Assembly (NCBI GenBank): GCA_029964075.1
Contig: CM057134.1
Location: 18,950,905-19,014,904 of the forward strand
Length of the DNA stretch: 64,000 nucleotides
Reading direction: 5' to 3'
Source of the DNA: Patiria pectinifera
Taxonomy: Eukaryota > Echinodermata > Asteroidea > Valvatida > Asterinidae
In this document: positions 1 through 10,780 of the stretch, one piece after another
Position numbering within the stretch: position 1 is the stretch's first letter
Layout of the letters: each line of letters opens with the position of its first letter
Position numbers and translations under genes: made by a program
The notes under the pieces: generated by a model
The model's database searches: none
Told to the model about the DNA's origin: nothing
The model's input: the letters and a program-made list of their open reading frames with translations, nothing else

Positions 1-1195
1 TGCATGGCTGGTATTAAACCTGTTTTTCTTGGCAGATATTTTCAGTGCTGATGGCAAATATGTTTTGTTTATCATAAAGTATTTGAACGAGCGCATGCGC
101 GTTCAACAGCATTAACAGCTGAGAAAAAGCTGACAAGGAACATAATCTCAAGACGACTTTCCCCAAATTAGCGTTTAAGTTTAAATATGAACACAGAACA
201 CAAACAGTCCAAGTTGTCAAGCTGTTAGTTTCAAGAACGTTTCCATCAGAACAGAGCATGAAAGTACGCCATTTTGTCTGTGAGCTTCCGGATCCCTCAC
301 GTGACCCACCTGTAACACTGGTTGCCTTTTTTTTTTCTTATAATTTCCGACACAATTATTTCTTACCGTATTCACCCCAAGTAACATTCATGTAGGAATT
401 TTATCTTGGTTCTCCACAAGAAAAAAATGATGAGAAATCAGTTGGAGATGGCTAAAATCGAAATTTACTTTATACCTTTCACATCCGGAATTTTTTGTAG
501 GACTTGCGCGAGAACGAAAATGACGACGCGAAAATTTACCACCCTACAGCCGATGGGTTATAGATATATTTAGTCGGGGTTGCTTGAATACAGTTCTTAT
601 CAGCGGTCATGTTAGATTTCTTTGTAAATGACAGAAATGATGAGTCCTTCAAGTTAATCCCCAAAAAAATGTGTGTCCTAAAAGACATTTTATTCTCCTA
701 CTCAAATTTCAGTTTTCACCCAATGATGACCGCCACAAATAAATTGTCATCTTTGTACGATACGAGTACGGAGTTCCACTCCCCTAGTCCACAGGTATTT
801 TAGATTTTTGGAAGTGAGAGGTCAATTTTTGGCACGATATTTCTATTTCACGTCAGGCGATTTTTCAGTTTCCATATATTGAGATGCTAGTTTTCGAGGG
901 TGATTTTCTTAAATCAATGTACCCAAAAAATTGCACATTTTATCATTTTTGCACCTTAATTATCGTATTCAAGGTGGCCGGAAGCGCGCCACTAGGGGCG
1001 AACTTTCATGCTCTATTGCCATTTACTGTCAACCCGCATCAGTACCTGTATTACATAACATATTATTTAAAAACCAAAACCATTAGTGCCTGGCGCTTAT
1101 GGCATAGATGATATTACCAGTACCCACCAGTAACAAATAGAAGACCTGGTCCGTTACCAGCAACATTTTACACCCCGTTCTGTTGGTGTTCACAG
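1..1195 (+). other. UGT intron / upstream flank, no exon recognised
   Basis: This is the stretch before the UGT exon. I translated it by eye on both strands and found no UGT motif (no signature or donor-binding segment), so it is most likely the last intron of that gene, with the other exons beyond the window edge. The last bases before 1196 form a normal acceptor ending in CACAG. No repeat family was recognised here. Confidence 0.5.
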
Positions 1196-1457
1196 GTACA
1201 AAGACACGGCAGTGATCATGTCACAGATGGCGAAGGACCGAGTCAGTGGAATGTCCCCCGTTGACGAGACCGCCTACTGGATTGAATACGCGATCAAACA
1301 TGGCACCCAGCATCTCAAACCACGTGCCCTCCAGCTCTCATTTATCGAGTATTTCATGTTGGACGTCCTAGCCATCAATGTTGTGATAGTCATAGCGATC
1401 ATAGTTGGCATCAAGTACACGTGCTGTTCGAGAAAAGTCGAAGTGGCTGGTCAATAA
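1196..1457 (+). CDS. UDP-glucuronosyltransferase, last coding exon (partial gene)
   Basis: UGTs are ER-membrane enzymes that move a sugar from a UDP-sugar to small lipophilic acceptors. The exon starts after the acceptor CACAG at 1194-1195 with one base that completes a split codon, then reads YKDTAVIMSQMAKD. It continues with PVDETAYWIEYAIKHG and HLKPRALQLSF, which match the family's conserved C-terminal stretch (in vertebrates RAVFWIEFVMRHKGAKHLR). A single membrane segment follows (YFMLDVLAINVVIVIAIIVG), then a short cytosolic tail with CC and SRK, and a stop at 1455-1457. This is the usual single-pass C-terminal anchor. Only about 87 residues are inside the window. The specific UGT subfamily cannot be told. 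Confidence 0.88.
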
Positions 1458-1484
1458 TGGGTTTCCACTTTTTGGGAGTTGGGA

Positions 1485-1490
1485 AATAAA
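1485..1490 (+). promoter_or_regulatory. Candidate polyadenylation signal of the UGT gene
   Basis: AATAAA lies about 28 nt after the UGT stop codon on the same strand. It would give a very short 3' UTR. Further plus-strand AATAAA words lie near 2549-2590, so a longer UTR is also possible. Confidence 0.45.
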
Positions 1491-4200
1491 AAATGTACCA
1501 ATTTTATTATGTTAGTGGATATGTAAAAATTAATTTAAGTTCATTGGAAGCTATAGATTTCAAATAGAATTGTTGATGTAGGCTTAATTAATATTTACCT
1601 GTAATGTTTGGACCTTACCCGATACAATTTATTTTGCTTCATGTTCAGTAATATGTTCCCCTTAACACTATTGTTATACATGTACTACACAACGAATACC
1701 CGTAGCATCAAAAGCGGACATCGCCAATTTTTGTTAAGTTGATTTTATTGGAATACCTTGGTTTTCTACAATGAATTGACTATGTACAAAATAACAGACA
1801 GCCTTTGCTTTAAATTCATATTGACTTTTTAAAGAAATCGATTTTTTTTGCATAATTTCTGTTATACATAGAAATAACAAGATTGAGTGCGAGTGTTCCA
1901 CGAAAAGTGGACGAAATGGATCCATCGCACTGTTTTAAATAGTTTACACAATATATAAATAATGATAAACTTGATAACTGCTCGCTGAGCGAGAAAACGG
2001 ATATGTCTACATGCTTAGTACCAAAAAAATAAGAAGTTTGCTTCGGTACGCCGGCTACAGTAAATGCATAGTACAGTATGTATGTCATTACAAAGATAAG
2101 ATCGACTGTGTCACTGATAGCAGGAACTGCCCTCTTGAGTTCTCGTATATTTAAGCGCGCATCCCACCGCTGACACCAATGTTAACAACACTTATACGTT
2201 TTCTAATGTGATGTATCAGGAAGACACAACTTGGCCTACCCAGTTGGAAGTGTTTATGACTGCTGAACTATTTCACCACCGTAGCGCAGACTAAGGCCAA
2301 ATTTGGTATTATTCATCACTGATACGATGAATTGAAACTCTGCAAAACGATAAGTAGGTATATTACAATACAGAGTGTGTTGTGTTATCTTGTGTAGCAG
2401 ATTGTATTAACTTCAAGATTTCAATACAAACTCAGTCTGTCGAGTTTCTAGAAAGACGATCCCGGTCCTGTAATTCTCACAATAATAACATTGCGTTACA
2501 ATGGTCAATTGAAAGATTTGTCTGCTTTAAAAAAAAAACAGCATTCAAATAAATATTAAATAAACCTATTGTGTACATAAATGTAAATAAAGACATAGCT
2601 AGCTAAAAGACAGAGGACGTAAAAACTACAATACATATAAAAAAAGCTTATTGCTGTACATTTCTTGGACAGTGAAAATTGCTTTTGTTTACAACAATTT
2701 AAAGTGATACACGTAGTCATTTTTTTTTTTAATCACTCGAAATGTTAAGTCTGCACTATGCACATTTAAAAATCCTTAAAATCAAACCATTTTTTTTACT
2801 TATTGGTGGCCATGTAGTGCTCAATTAAAATGTACCAAACTACAGAATAGAAAAAAATTACTGATGTGGAGTGTCTTTGTTTTAAAAACTGTGGTGCAAG
2901 ATAAATGAAATTTAAATATTTTCTTTTTGCTGATAAAAATGTATGCTATAATGTGAAGATATGTATTCAAATTACCCAATTTTAATTAGCACATATTAAA
3001 AAAAAAAAAAAAAGGTCAAACAGAAATTAAAACTCATTTACAGATAGAAAAGAAACTCAATGTATTTTTTGTTTTATATTGCTAATTCAGGATATTCGTA
3101 AGAAAAATTCAAATGTCGCACAACAAATTAATATTCATCAGAAAAGTTGATTGACTAAATGAAGTTAAAAATCAGTCTTGCAAAACATACCTAGAAAATA
3201 TTCTAAAAGTTTCCGTAAGAGTTACTCGAACAAAACATCCGAAATATCGATTCCTTTCTACTTGTTGAATTAAGTGATTTCTCTATCTCTTGTTTCTCCA
3301 GCTTAAAATATACATTACGTCAAAAGCACCACATTTTTTACGAAAATACTTTTGGTTAAAAAAAATTAAAAGTTCAAATCAGTGGCTTACTGTGTAGATT
3401 TTTGGTCATGATCAATCCACTTCAATAATTCAAACGTCAATGGTCGCTCAAATACACCACTTCACCATTGTGGACAATTTTATAATAAAAAAAAATAATT
3501 CCAAGGGGCAGTTGTACTGTACAAATCTACACCTGCTTTGATATTTAAGTACTAAGGTTGCTATACACATTGGTCAATACAAAAGTAATCAACATAAATA
3601 TTCTAGTAACTTTACAAAAAATGGAGGGTGCGGATTACAAGGTGCATATCAGTGTTTCAAGTCACATTGCCTGTGACAATGAACAACATTCTACGGTTTG
3701 GCCACAAAACCTTTTGTCATTTTCCTGCATCAAAATAATTGGAGATGCGATGCAACATCCAGTGCATCGGTGAATTAAAAGCCAATACAAACATCAAAAC
3801 TGGTCACCATTACTTATATCGCAGCATAAACCTATAAGGCCTTGCACACTATCCAAAATCTCAGTGTAGTACTGCACCACCTTTTACACTAGCAAGAATC
3901 AACACAGCTTCTACACAGGTCCAGCACTCTTCACGTGCGAAATGGTTGGGACAAAGGTTGAGAGGTTTTAACCAGGTACAAAATCCCAAATCTACAGTCG
4001 ACCTGTGTACCTTATGGTGTATTATGCAATGTCAACTCATCTTCAATCATACCAAGTTTCGCTCACGGTGGACCCATGTTTTTCTCGGGTAGGCGAACTG
4101 ATAGTGTGAGAAGGCCTTATGACACACATGTACAACTTGTGACTATTTTTGTCTTCATAAAAACACCTCTTTCCTTCAAATGTTTCTAACATGCTTTGTG
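1491..4200. other. Convergent intergenic region / 3' UTRs
   Basis: This is AT-rich, low-complexity DNA between the UGT stop and the agrin stop. It should contain both 3' UTRs. Scanning the plus strand for TTTATT (minus AATAAA), I see none close to the agrin stop; one occurs near 1742-1748, so the agrin polyadenylation site is not resolved. No convincing ORF or transposon was recognised. Confidence 0.5.
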
Positions 4201-4358
4201 CTATGCCTCAGGGTAGTCACAGAATGACGATGGTTTATCCTCTCTTGCGTCGTCGTATAGATGTAGACTGTTCTCTTCCAACTCCACCTCTGTAATGCAG
4301 CCTTGGAAACCCGTTCTGTACTCAAACGGAACGTTGGATTGGAGACTCGAATGCCCGC
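4201..4358 (-). CDS. AGRN: Agrin exon 30: LG3 end and C-terminus
   Basis: Reads GGHSSLQSNVPFEYRTGFQG, CITEVELEENSLHLYDD, KPSSFCDYPEA and a stop at 4203-4201. TGFQGCI and the final FC give the last LG3 disulfide pair, as GFVGC...RPC does in vertebrates. The acceptor is GTTTCTCAG, phase 1. This last exon closes the frame exactly. Confidence 0.95.
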
Positions 4359-4424
4359 CTGAGAAACAAGAAAGATGCGGAACATCAGGTGTTAAGGATA
4401 AGAGATCAATGCAGTCAAAGAGCA

Positions 4425-4682
4425 CAATTGTGATGCGATCTAAATGAGACATCTGTCGACCCTGGTCAATTGGGTTTTTTTTTGAAGATTTGAAAAGAGC
4501 ACAATCTCAGCATTACTGATGTGAAAACCGGATGCTGGTACCATCCTTTGTTCAAAACTTATAGAAGTCGGAACGCCAAGAGATGTGATGAAGTGATGTG
4601 ATAAGTGGCGCTATTTTGGCCTGAATCTCCAAATGAAAGTTCCAGACAAACGACTCATTCAGCTTGATCGCATCACAATTGT
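4425..4682. mobile_element. Foldback element, family I, copy 1
   Basis: Inverted ends: CAATTGTGATGCGATC with AAATGAG at the left, CTCATT with GATCGCATCACAATTG at the right. It lies in the intron between agrin exons 29 and 30. A related copy in the opposite sense lies at about 6284-6488. Non-autonomous, no ORF. Confidence 0.75.
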
Positions 4683-5218
4683 GAGGCAATATACAAGCGC
4701 AAATGTAACCTTTCACCACAAAACGAGCTTAAAGTCAGACTTTTTAAGAACTAATATTTCTTGATTCTTAAGAAAAAGAGTTTTTTTATTTTAAGGAGGC
4801 CAAGTGTCCGGAGAAAAGACGTGTCTACATAACACCACAGATGTGCAAGTGCCCTTTTCAAGAAATGTTTAACCCCCCCCCCCCAATAAATACGACCGTG
4901 CTATGCCACAAATTTGTCAGTTTAAACTTTGCAATAGAAATACTTCTTTCCGCACCAATTTTTTTGGGGGGTAATGTTTACAAATTCACACCATTGTCTC
5001 TTCCAAAGATTATTGTCGTTTGGTTGAGATTGATTTGAAGTCTTTTTTTTCAGAGAGCACTAAACAGTTAACCTAACCAAAATGGAACACACATACACAT
5101 GGACAGCAGGAATAAACTATCACAAGATCCCCCTTTCTTCAAGTTTCACAGGACGTAAAGATTGAAGTTCACCTTAAAACAAATATTCAACCACTGTGTC
5201 ACAGTTCACAAAACTCAC

Positions 5219-5322
5219 CAATCCACATGATTCCATCCGTATTCAAGAATGACGCCCCTGGCTTGGATGTGCCTAGTGAGGGCGCTTCATCGTCTACTTG
5301 AATACTGCTCTCACGTTGTGTT
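5219..5322 (-). CDS. AGRN: Agrin exon 29: LG3 domain, third part
   Basis: Thirty-five residues, TQRESSIQVDDEAPSLGTSK, PGASFLNTDGIMWIG. The end LNTDGIMWIGG matches LDTDGALWLGG of vertebrate LG3. The acceptor is CCCATAG (phase 2) and the donor GTGAGT (phase 1). Confidence 0.94.
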
Positions 5323-5729
5323 CTATGGGGGAAAAACACAAGTTTGTTATTTATGCCAGAATGTAATTAGGACATTTTTCTTAATTTTTAAATTGTTTCA
5401 TTTTGTTTTTATTTAGACTAAAAAGGATATTGTGTTGTTGAAAAGCGTCTTGTTAAAGACACCCCCCCCCCCAAAAAAAAGGGGGGGGGCATCATGGTAC
5501 TTATGTCACTAAGCAATCCACTTTGCTGCAATTGTATTTTTCAATGGAGAAACACATGGCTAATGAACTTGACTTGAGATTATGACAAGTATGCTACTGT
5601 TCTATATTACACCCAGCCAACAAGAAATATTGTAAGCTTCCATTAGAGAATGGTGCTTGTGTCCCTAAGCAAACCACTTTACTGTAATTGTAATTTTCAA
5701 ATGGAGAAACACATGGCTAATGAACTTGC

Positions 5730-5954
5730 CTTGACACAATGACAGTATGCCACTGGTCGTCACTGACTGTTAAGGCAGAGGCGATTCTTTTCACACCGGC
5801 TCCAAGGTTATAAGCAAACTCCACTCTGCCGTCTATTAGGGCAACAGCGACAAAGTCACCGCTGCGACTGTTTGCACTGTTATACAGCATCAAGCCGGTT
5901 TGCTGCGATGTCCGGAACTGCAGCTTGATGATGTTTGTCATCTGTGCTTTTTTG
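5730..5954 (-). CDS. AGRN: Agrin exon 28: LG3 domain, middle part (GC donor)
   Basis: Seventy-five residues: TKKAQMTNIIKLQFRTS, TGLMLYNSANSRSGDFVAVA, IDGRVEFAYNLGAG, ALTVSDDQWHTVIVSR. The acceptor is TTCTGCAG. The donor is TCAAG|GCAAGT, a GC rather than GT start. It is forced by the frame: ending at the nearby GT instead would run into a TGA in exon 29, whereas the GC site gives SR-TQRESSIQV, matching vertebrate HREQREGSLQV. Confidence 0.92.
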
Positions 5955-6283
5955 CTGCAGAACGATAATGACAAGAAACTAGAATATCAGTGTGTAAGTT
6001 CACATTTTGTGATAGGGTCAACATTTTGGGCGGTTTAAAATTAAAGACTCTACCTATTGTATCTATTTAAACAAAAATAAAACTTTACTCAATGGTTACA
6101 CTTTTACAGAATTTTTCGCAGGCACGATTCAAACCTGCAACATACAGAATATCACTTTTCACCAGATGTACTGAAAAAATATCGATTGTTGGAACAAGCA
6201 CAAATCATAGAGCTGGATAATTAAGTTAATGCTATGGTATTACAAAACGAAAAGCTGGTAGGCTAAATGAACTTTGTTAGTAC

Positions 6284-6488
6284 ATGTGATGCGAATGGAG
6301 ATACAGGCCAAAATAGGGCAACTTCATCACATCTCCAGGTGTTCCGACTTCCATATTTTTGAACTAAAGAAGGTACCAGCATGCAGTTTTCACAGCAGTT
6401 ATGCTGAGATTGTGCTCTTTTCAAATCTGGAAAAAAAAATTGACCAGGGTCGACAAACGACTCATTTAGCTTGATCGCATCACATATT
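6284..6488. mobile_element. Foldback element, family I, copy 2 (partial)
   Basis: Shares with 4425-4682, in reverse, the blocks around GACCAGGGTCGAC, GCACAATCTCAGCAT, and ACGACTCATT(T/C)AGCTTGATCGC. It lies in the intron at the z position of LG3. Confidence 0.65.
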
Positions 6489-6686
6489 CCTTTTTTAGTG
6501 ATTTGTCCCTGACTGGAATAATGAAAACTTATTTTCAAGGATTTCTCGGATTTCCAGAGCGGTTGGGAAACCTGTTGTAATAAACTACAAATTCAGAACT
6601 CAATGCAGTGCGCATTATAAGCAAGTATTCAGTATAGCAATATAGTGTCAATTTGTGGCTAAAATTTTCTGCAAACAAAAACTTAC

Positions 6687-6792
6687 GTTTGCGTCGCTAT
6701 GTTGGGATAACTGAAGTAACTCTGCCCGTCGAAGGACACCGGTGCGTTGGTATCCTGCCTCTCTGTAGCTGGATTCTTAACCATCATATCAT
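6687..6792 (-). CDS. AGRN: Agrin exon 27: LG3 domain, start
   Basis: Reads DDMMVKNPATERQDTNAPVS, then FDGQSYFSYPNIATQ. FDG.S...YPN opens LG3 as FDGRTFVEYLNAV does in vertebrates. The acceptor is ACTTTTAG (phase 1) and the donor GTAAGT (phase 2). The exon ends at the vertebrate z splice position. Confidence 0.9.
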
Positions 6793-7694
6793 CTAAAAGT
6801 ATCAAACATCAAAATTTCATCCCAAATATTCCACTCACAAGCTGAAAGCAGGATACTGCATTCCAAAATAGCCAGGTGGCAAATTTACAGCTAATGGAAC
6901 AATTAGCGGTTAACAAACCACAACAAATACACACTACATTACACTGTAGCTGATAACCATTGTTTATTTTCTGAGAAAAGAACACCACGCTCAGCAAGAA
7001 TTTGATGAATCATAAGGCCATATCTGAAACAGCAGTGAAGCAGGCTTTTAAGCAGACCCATGTGAAAAAGTAGAACAGTAAGATCAAATTAAAAAAAGAC
7101 GAAAGTAGGACTTTGGAGGACAAAATCAGGATAAAAGTAGGACATTTGGAGGCTTTCAAAAGTAGTTATCGTTGATACTTATCACCCACATCCACAGCAT
7201 CATTATGTTCTGTACTCACAACACTTGTGCTTCATCCTCAATTAAGCTCATTCAATGAGATTTCATTTTTCGGAGTTGTGGGACAAACAAGTAGGAAAAA
7301 GCAGGAAAAGGTTGGAATTTCTTGGGGAAAAAGTAGGAAAAGTAAGATAAAAACAACTAGGAAAAAGTAGGAATAATTGAATGCCCGAGTTAAGACCTTT
7401 GGCTATGTCTATTGTCCTATCGCAGTGGAATCGCGTTAGAATCGCGTCAATGCAGCATGTGAAATATTGTCCAATTACATGATTTACAAATGGACGTGGA
7501 ACGCGCAAAATCTGAGCCAAACAAAACTCAGTGTACAAAACTCCATAGGATTGTCTAAGGGGCGTGACTAACTCGCAAACGGCGATAGGTCAATTGTCAG
7601 CATGTTTCCACATACCTCTGATGGTTTAAGACCTAGACAAACTAAATTAAGAAATTTAGATGCAGCCGAAATTTAAAATGTAGAAAATACAAAC
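6793..7694 (-). other. Agrin intron 26, no feature
   Basis: AT-rich intron between exons 26 and 27. Around 7280-7380 it has an A-rich, imperfectly repetitive stretch (AAAAGTAGGAAAA-type words). I see no exon, RNA gene or transposon. Confidence 0.5.
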
Positions 7695-7911
7695 CTCCAC
7701 TAGCTGTGGATGTTTCCATGGAAAGGCATCGATCATCCATTTGCTCCATCCCTGGAGGGCAGACGCACGAGTAGCTCTCGCCCTCCGGCAGGCAGATGTA
7801 GGTAGGCATGCATGGCCGAACGACGCAGGGATGCTCAACGAAGCCCTGGATGTTGGCTTGACTGATGGAGGCTTCGACCAGATCAGGAATCTCTTCACGG
7901 TCAACAGCAAA
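7695..7911 (-). CDS. AGRN: Agrin exon 26: LG2 tail plus EGF-like domain 4
   Basis: Starts after ATCATAG in phase 0: FAVDREEIPDLVEASISQ, then the EGF EHPCVVRPCMPTYICLPE, SYSCVCPPGMEQMDDRCL and a METSTASGG linker. The EGF is compact: only three residues separate C1 from the next Cys group, and there is no Gly-rich C-loop. The donor is GTTTGT, phase 1. A longer frame in another register overlaps this exon but lacks the domain. Confidence 0.88.
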
Positions 7912-7965
7912 CTATGATTGTGAACGACAAGAAACTTTATGGTAAACAGGGGACCAATTTTACGG

Positions 7966-8275
7966 ATCTGCTGCCAGTTTTGCTGCAGAATGATGATGAA
8001 AAGAGACTAGGAATATCAGTGTCAAAGTTCAAATTTTGTGGTAGGGTCAACATTTTTTGGCTGTTTATAATTAAAGACACGATCTATTTTATCTATTAAA
8101 AAATGAAACTTTGGATATTATTCGATGAGAACACTTTTGTAGACTTTTTCCCAGGCACCTCCAACATACAGAATATCATTTCTACGCAGATGTACTCAAA
8201 ACAAATTCAATAGTTGGAACCATACAAATCATAAAGCTAAATAATTAAGTTGCTGGTAAGATATTTTAAAAGTTG
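7966..8275. repeat. Duplicated intron segment, copy of 5941-6250
   Basis: Blocks shared in the same order with 5941-6250 include TTTTGCTGCAGAA, GGAATATCAGTG (approximate), TAGGGTCAACATTTT, AACATACAGAATATCA and CAAATCATA(A/G)AGCT. It lies in the intron before exon 26. The source copy includes the acceptor of exon 28. Confidence 0.75.
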
Positions 8276-8509
8276 CTTGTTATAAATGAACTTCAGTAAA
8301 TACTGCCAATTTCCACAAGCTGTTAAGCACAAAAAAATACTAACCATGGAAAATCTTTGTTTAGCCAAAAACAGGTTACCAGCCAAAAAAATATGCAATG
8401 TACATTGCTTGTGACTGGTTCCCGTCTAAAAATTTGTGCTCAGCGCAGAAATTTGCTGAGCAATTTTCTTTCGTAGAAGCAAACTCCAAGAAATATGTTG
8501 GATTCTTAC

Positions 8510-8626
8510 CATTTTGATGCCGCCCACAAAGCCATCGGTAATCCCCGCCTTCCGAGAGAACTGAGAGAAGTTGTCAGTGCCTCCGATGAACAGACTCTTT
8601 TTCAGATTCAGCTGCTTTGCCGATCC
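8510..8626 (-). CDS. AGRN: Agrin exon 25: LG2 domain, last part
   Basis: Thirty-nine residues, GSAKQLNLKKSLFIGGTD, NFSQFSRKAGITDGFVGGIK, M. It matches the LG motif LNL...L(Y/F)(I/V)GG......GF.G.I. The usual late LG cysteine (GFVGC) is Gly here, as in vertebrate LG2 (GFDGAI), so the domain lacks that disulfide. The acceptor is TTTTTCCAG and the donor GTAAGA, phase 0 at both ends. Confidence 0.92.
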
Positions 8627-9176
8627 CTGGAAAAATTGAAATGAAAAAATTATCAACTTCAATCAGTTTTCTTCAATTTCACCTTTTTGGTAAAATTGGA
8701 CAATTTTTGTGGGTTTTCTTTGTTTTCTTGGGGTGTTTTTATTTTTTGGGGGGGAGGGGTTACCTTGTTTATTAAATCTATGGCAACCACTAAATGTCAG
8801 TTCTGTCAAATTGCAAATTATAGACATTGTTACAGTGTTACACGTAGGTTAGCAACTACAATGTACAATTCCTGAACTGTAAAGCGAATGGATAAAATGA
8901 CATCACAGCAATAGCGTACTCAAATTACAACAAAATCACAATGTAATAAAAAGAAGTGAAAAAAAGGATGATAACAATTAGAATTAGACAAATTAGTCCC
9001 TTTTCTGCCCAAAATCACACTACCCATTTCTCCTAGTAATGTCCAAAACTGCCCGAGAAAGTTACAGATTTATGGAATCTTCAGAGAATAAATACAATGT
9101 AATACAATGTAATACAATGTAGTACAGGTGCTATTGTGTTTCTGCTGAATATCATCTGTCGAAGCATTAAACTTAC
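8627..9176 (-). other. Agrin intron 24 (vertebrate y position)
   Basis: A phase 0 intron of 550 bp exactly where vertebrate agrin inserts the 12-nt y exon. It holds an AATACAATGT-type tandem array at 9091-9126 and a T/G-rich run at 8715-8760. No convincing basic microexon is seen. Confidence 0.6.
9091..9126. repeat. Short 10-bp tandem repeat
   Basis: About 3.5 copies of AATACAATGT, the last with a G change, in intron 24. Confidence 0.85.
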
Positions 9177-9288
9177 TGAGGATTCTCCCTTAGCAACCAT
9201 CTGTCCATCCAAGTACAGCATACCATCCATGTTCATTCGGGTGGCCTCCACACGATGCCATTCATTCAGGGTGACTCTTTCGGGGCTC
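9177..9288 (-). CDS. AGRN: Agrin exon 24: LG2 domain, middle part
   Basis: Thirty-seven residues: KSPERVTLNEWHRVEATR, NMDGMLYLDGQMVAKGESS. It aligns with vertebrate LG2 from the VTLGAW segment to GESP, where the vertebrate y insert is added. The acceptor is TTTGGCAG (phase 2) and the donor GTAAGT (phase 0), so the exon ends exactly at the y position. It is 4.25 kb from exon 23. Confidence 0.92.
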
Positions 9289-10205
9289 CTGCCAAAAATA
9301 AAACAATTCACGCAAACTGTTAACACAGAAAAACCTGGGCAAGGGCCATTAGTCAACTAGAGTTTGATTCATGACGCGACTTACGCATGCGCACTAATAG
9401 CAATGTGGGAGCGCCTCTAGTCAAAATGTCATCAGACATCACAAAACTTCTTGGTCCTTGTTGTGCTGACTATTGTTAAGCAGTGATGCAACAGTGACCT
9501 GGGCTACATAGAGTAGTCCAACCATCCTTAGTCCAAGTTAGTCGAAATTGCTCACACATGACGTGAAACACTGACATTCGCGCTTCGTGAGCTCTGGCAC
9601 AAACATCTGATAAATCCTTGCGGGCAAATTTCATGTGACCATGCGCACCAGCCAATCAGAGCTAACTTCGGATATTGTGACGCCATCTTGGACAGAAAAG
9701 TGTTAATGGCTGTAGATTGGTCCATAGCTATCAGCTGACCTAAATGCATTATTTCAACATGGGAGCCCCCGCGGAGCGATAGTCTGACAATTTTGACCTG
9801 GAAAGGCTATTCTCATCACTATTGATCTCTCTCCATGCATCGATTCCAACGCTAGTCACAAAGGCCCAAAAGACTGCAATTTGTGCTGTCGTAAAGGACA
9901 AGTTGTCTTGCTTTGAAAGTAATCAGGATTCTGCATGCACATGATCAACACTCACTGGGGGAGAGCGGCGAAAGGGACAACCATATTCAGTTCATGCATG
10001 CATATTCATTTGTCAGAGAGAGGTCAAGGGACAACAGCGCAACAGAATTACAACCAATTGGGAGCAAATAAAAATCTTGAATTCAACTATAGCTTTACAA
10101 ATTCTGGAAAGGAGAGATAAAACTAGCATTATTATACTTCTGTCTTGAATACTGTATTTTCATTGGCCTAGAACGATCACGCGTTAAGTTTATAAAAAGT
10201 CATGG

Positions 10206-10255
10206 CACACTCCCTGCGGGATATCACGTACATGATATCCCACAGGGAGTGTGCT
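10206..10255. repeat. Near-perfect hairpin
   Basis: GCACACTCCCTG followed by GGGATATCA is repeated in reverse complement as TGATATCCC and CAGGGAGTGTGC around a six-base loop. It is either a tiny foldback element or the core of a palindromic repeat. Confidence 0.8.
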
Positions 10256-10706
10256 ATGACATTGCACGTACGGTACGTACGTACGGTGTGAAATGCTTGT
10301 ATCGTTGGTACCTCCGCTAGTTTCACCATGTTTTCACACATGAGTGGGAGCAGCGAGGTAGCAGACGATCAGCTGTTTCGAGCACACGACATGCATGTGA
10401 GTTGCCATTAGATTGTCATGATTGTTGTGTTTACTGCCATTTGTTTTCGTGATTTTTACATCACAATCCAAAGAATCCAAGTGACCCTCGGGACGCATAG
10501 CACCCTTTGCTTTGCCTCGGTTGCTATGTGCCCCTCGGTTGTACAAAACATCATATCCCACATCACAGCAGTCAACATAAATAGGTATATCCTGGGGGTT
10601 TTTTTAATGCACAGTCTTTCCATTGCCGTTTGTTTACAATTCCAACAGTTAGTTTGGTTGCGGTACCCACTGCTACATCAGATTCGAACCAGCCAGCTGA
10701 CCCCGG

Positions 10707-10780
10707 TAAGCTCGGTGGTCGAGTGGTAAGACGTCTGCACTAGTAAGCCGGAGGTCAAGTTCGGTTTGATTCCCATCTGA
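10707..10780 (+). repeat. tRNA-like SINE head or tRNA pseudogene
   Basis: GGTGGTCGAGTGGTAAGAC resembles an A box and GGTCAAGTTCGGTTTGATTCC a degenerate B box, about 40 nt apart. The B-box loop is expanded compared with GGTTCGANTCC, so this is not a functional tRNA. Confidence 0.5.

Noticed and set aside
7656..7910. 84-codon frame overlapping agrin exon 26
   Set aside because: It is in the wrong register; the correct phase gives a six-cysteine EGF and matches vertebrate agrin.
9024..9032. 9-nt candidate microexon (GAGAAATGG between AG and GTAGTG) at the y position
   Set aside because: Such a short AG...GT pair is expected by chance in 550 bp, and it lacks the basic KSRK-like character.
10707..10780. 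Functional tRNA gene
   Set aside because: Expanded, irregular B-box loop and no clean acceptor-stem pairing; fits a SINE head or pseudogene.
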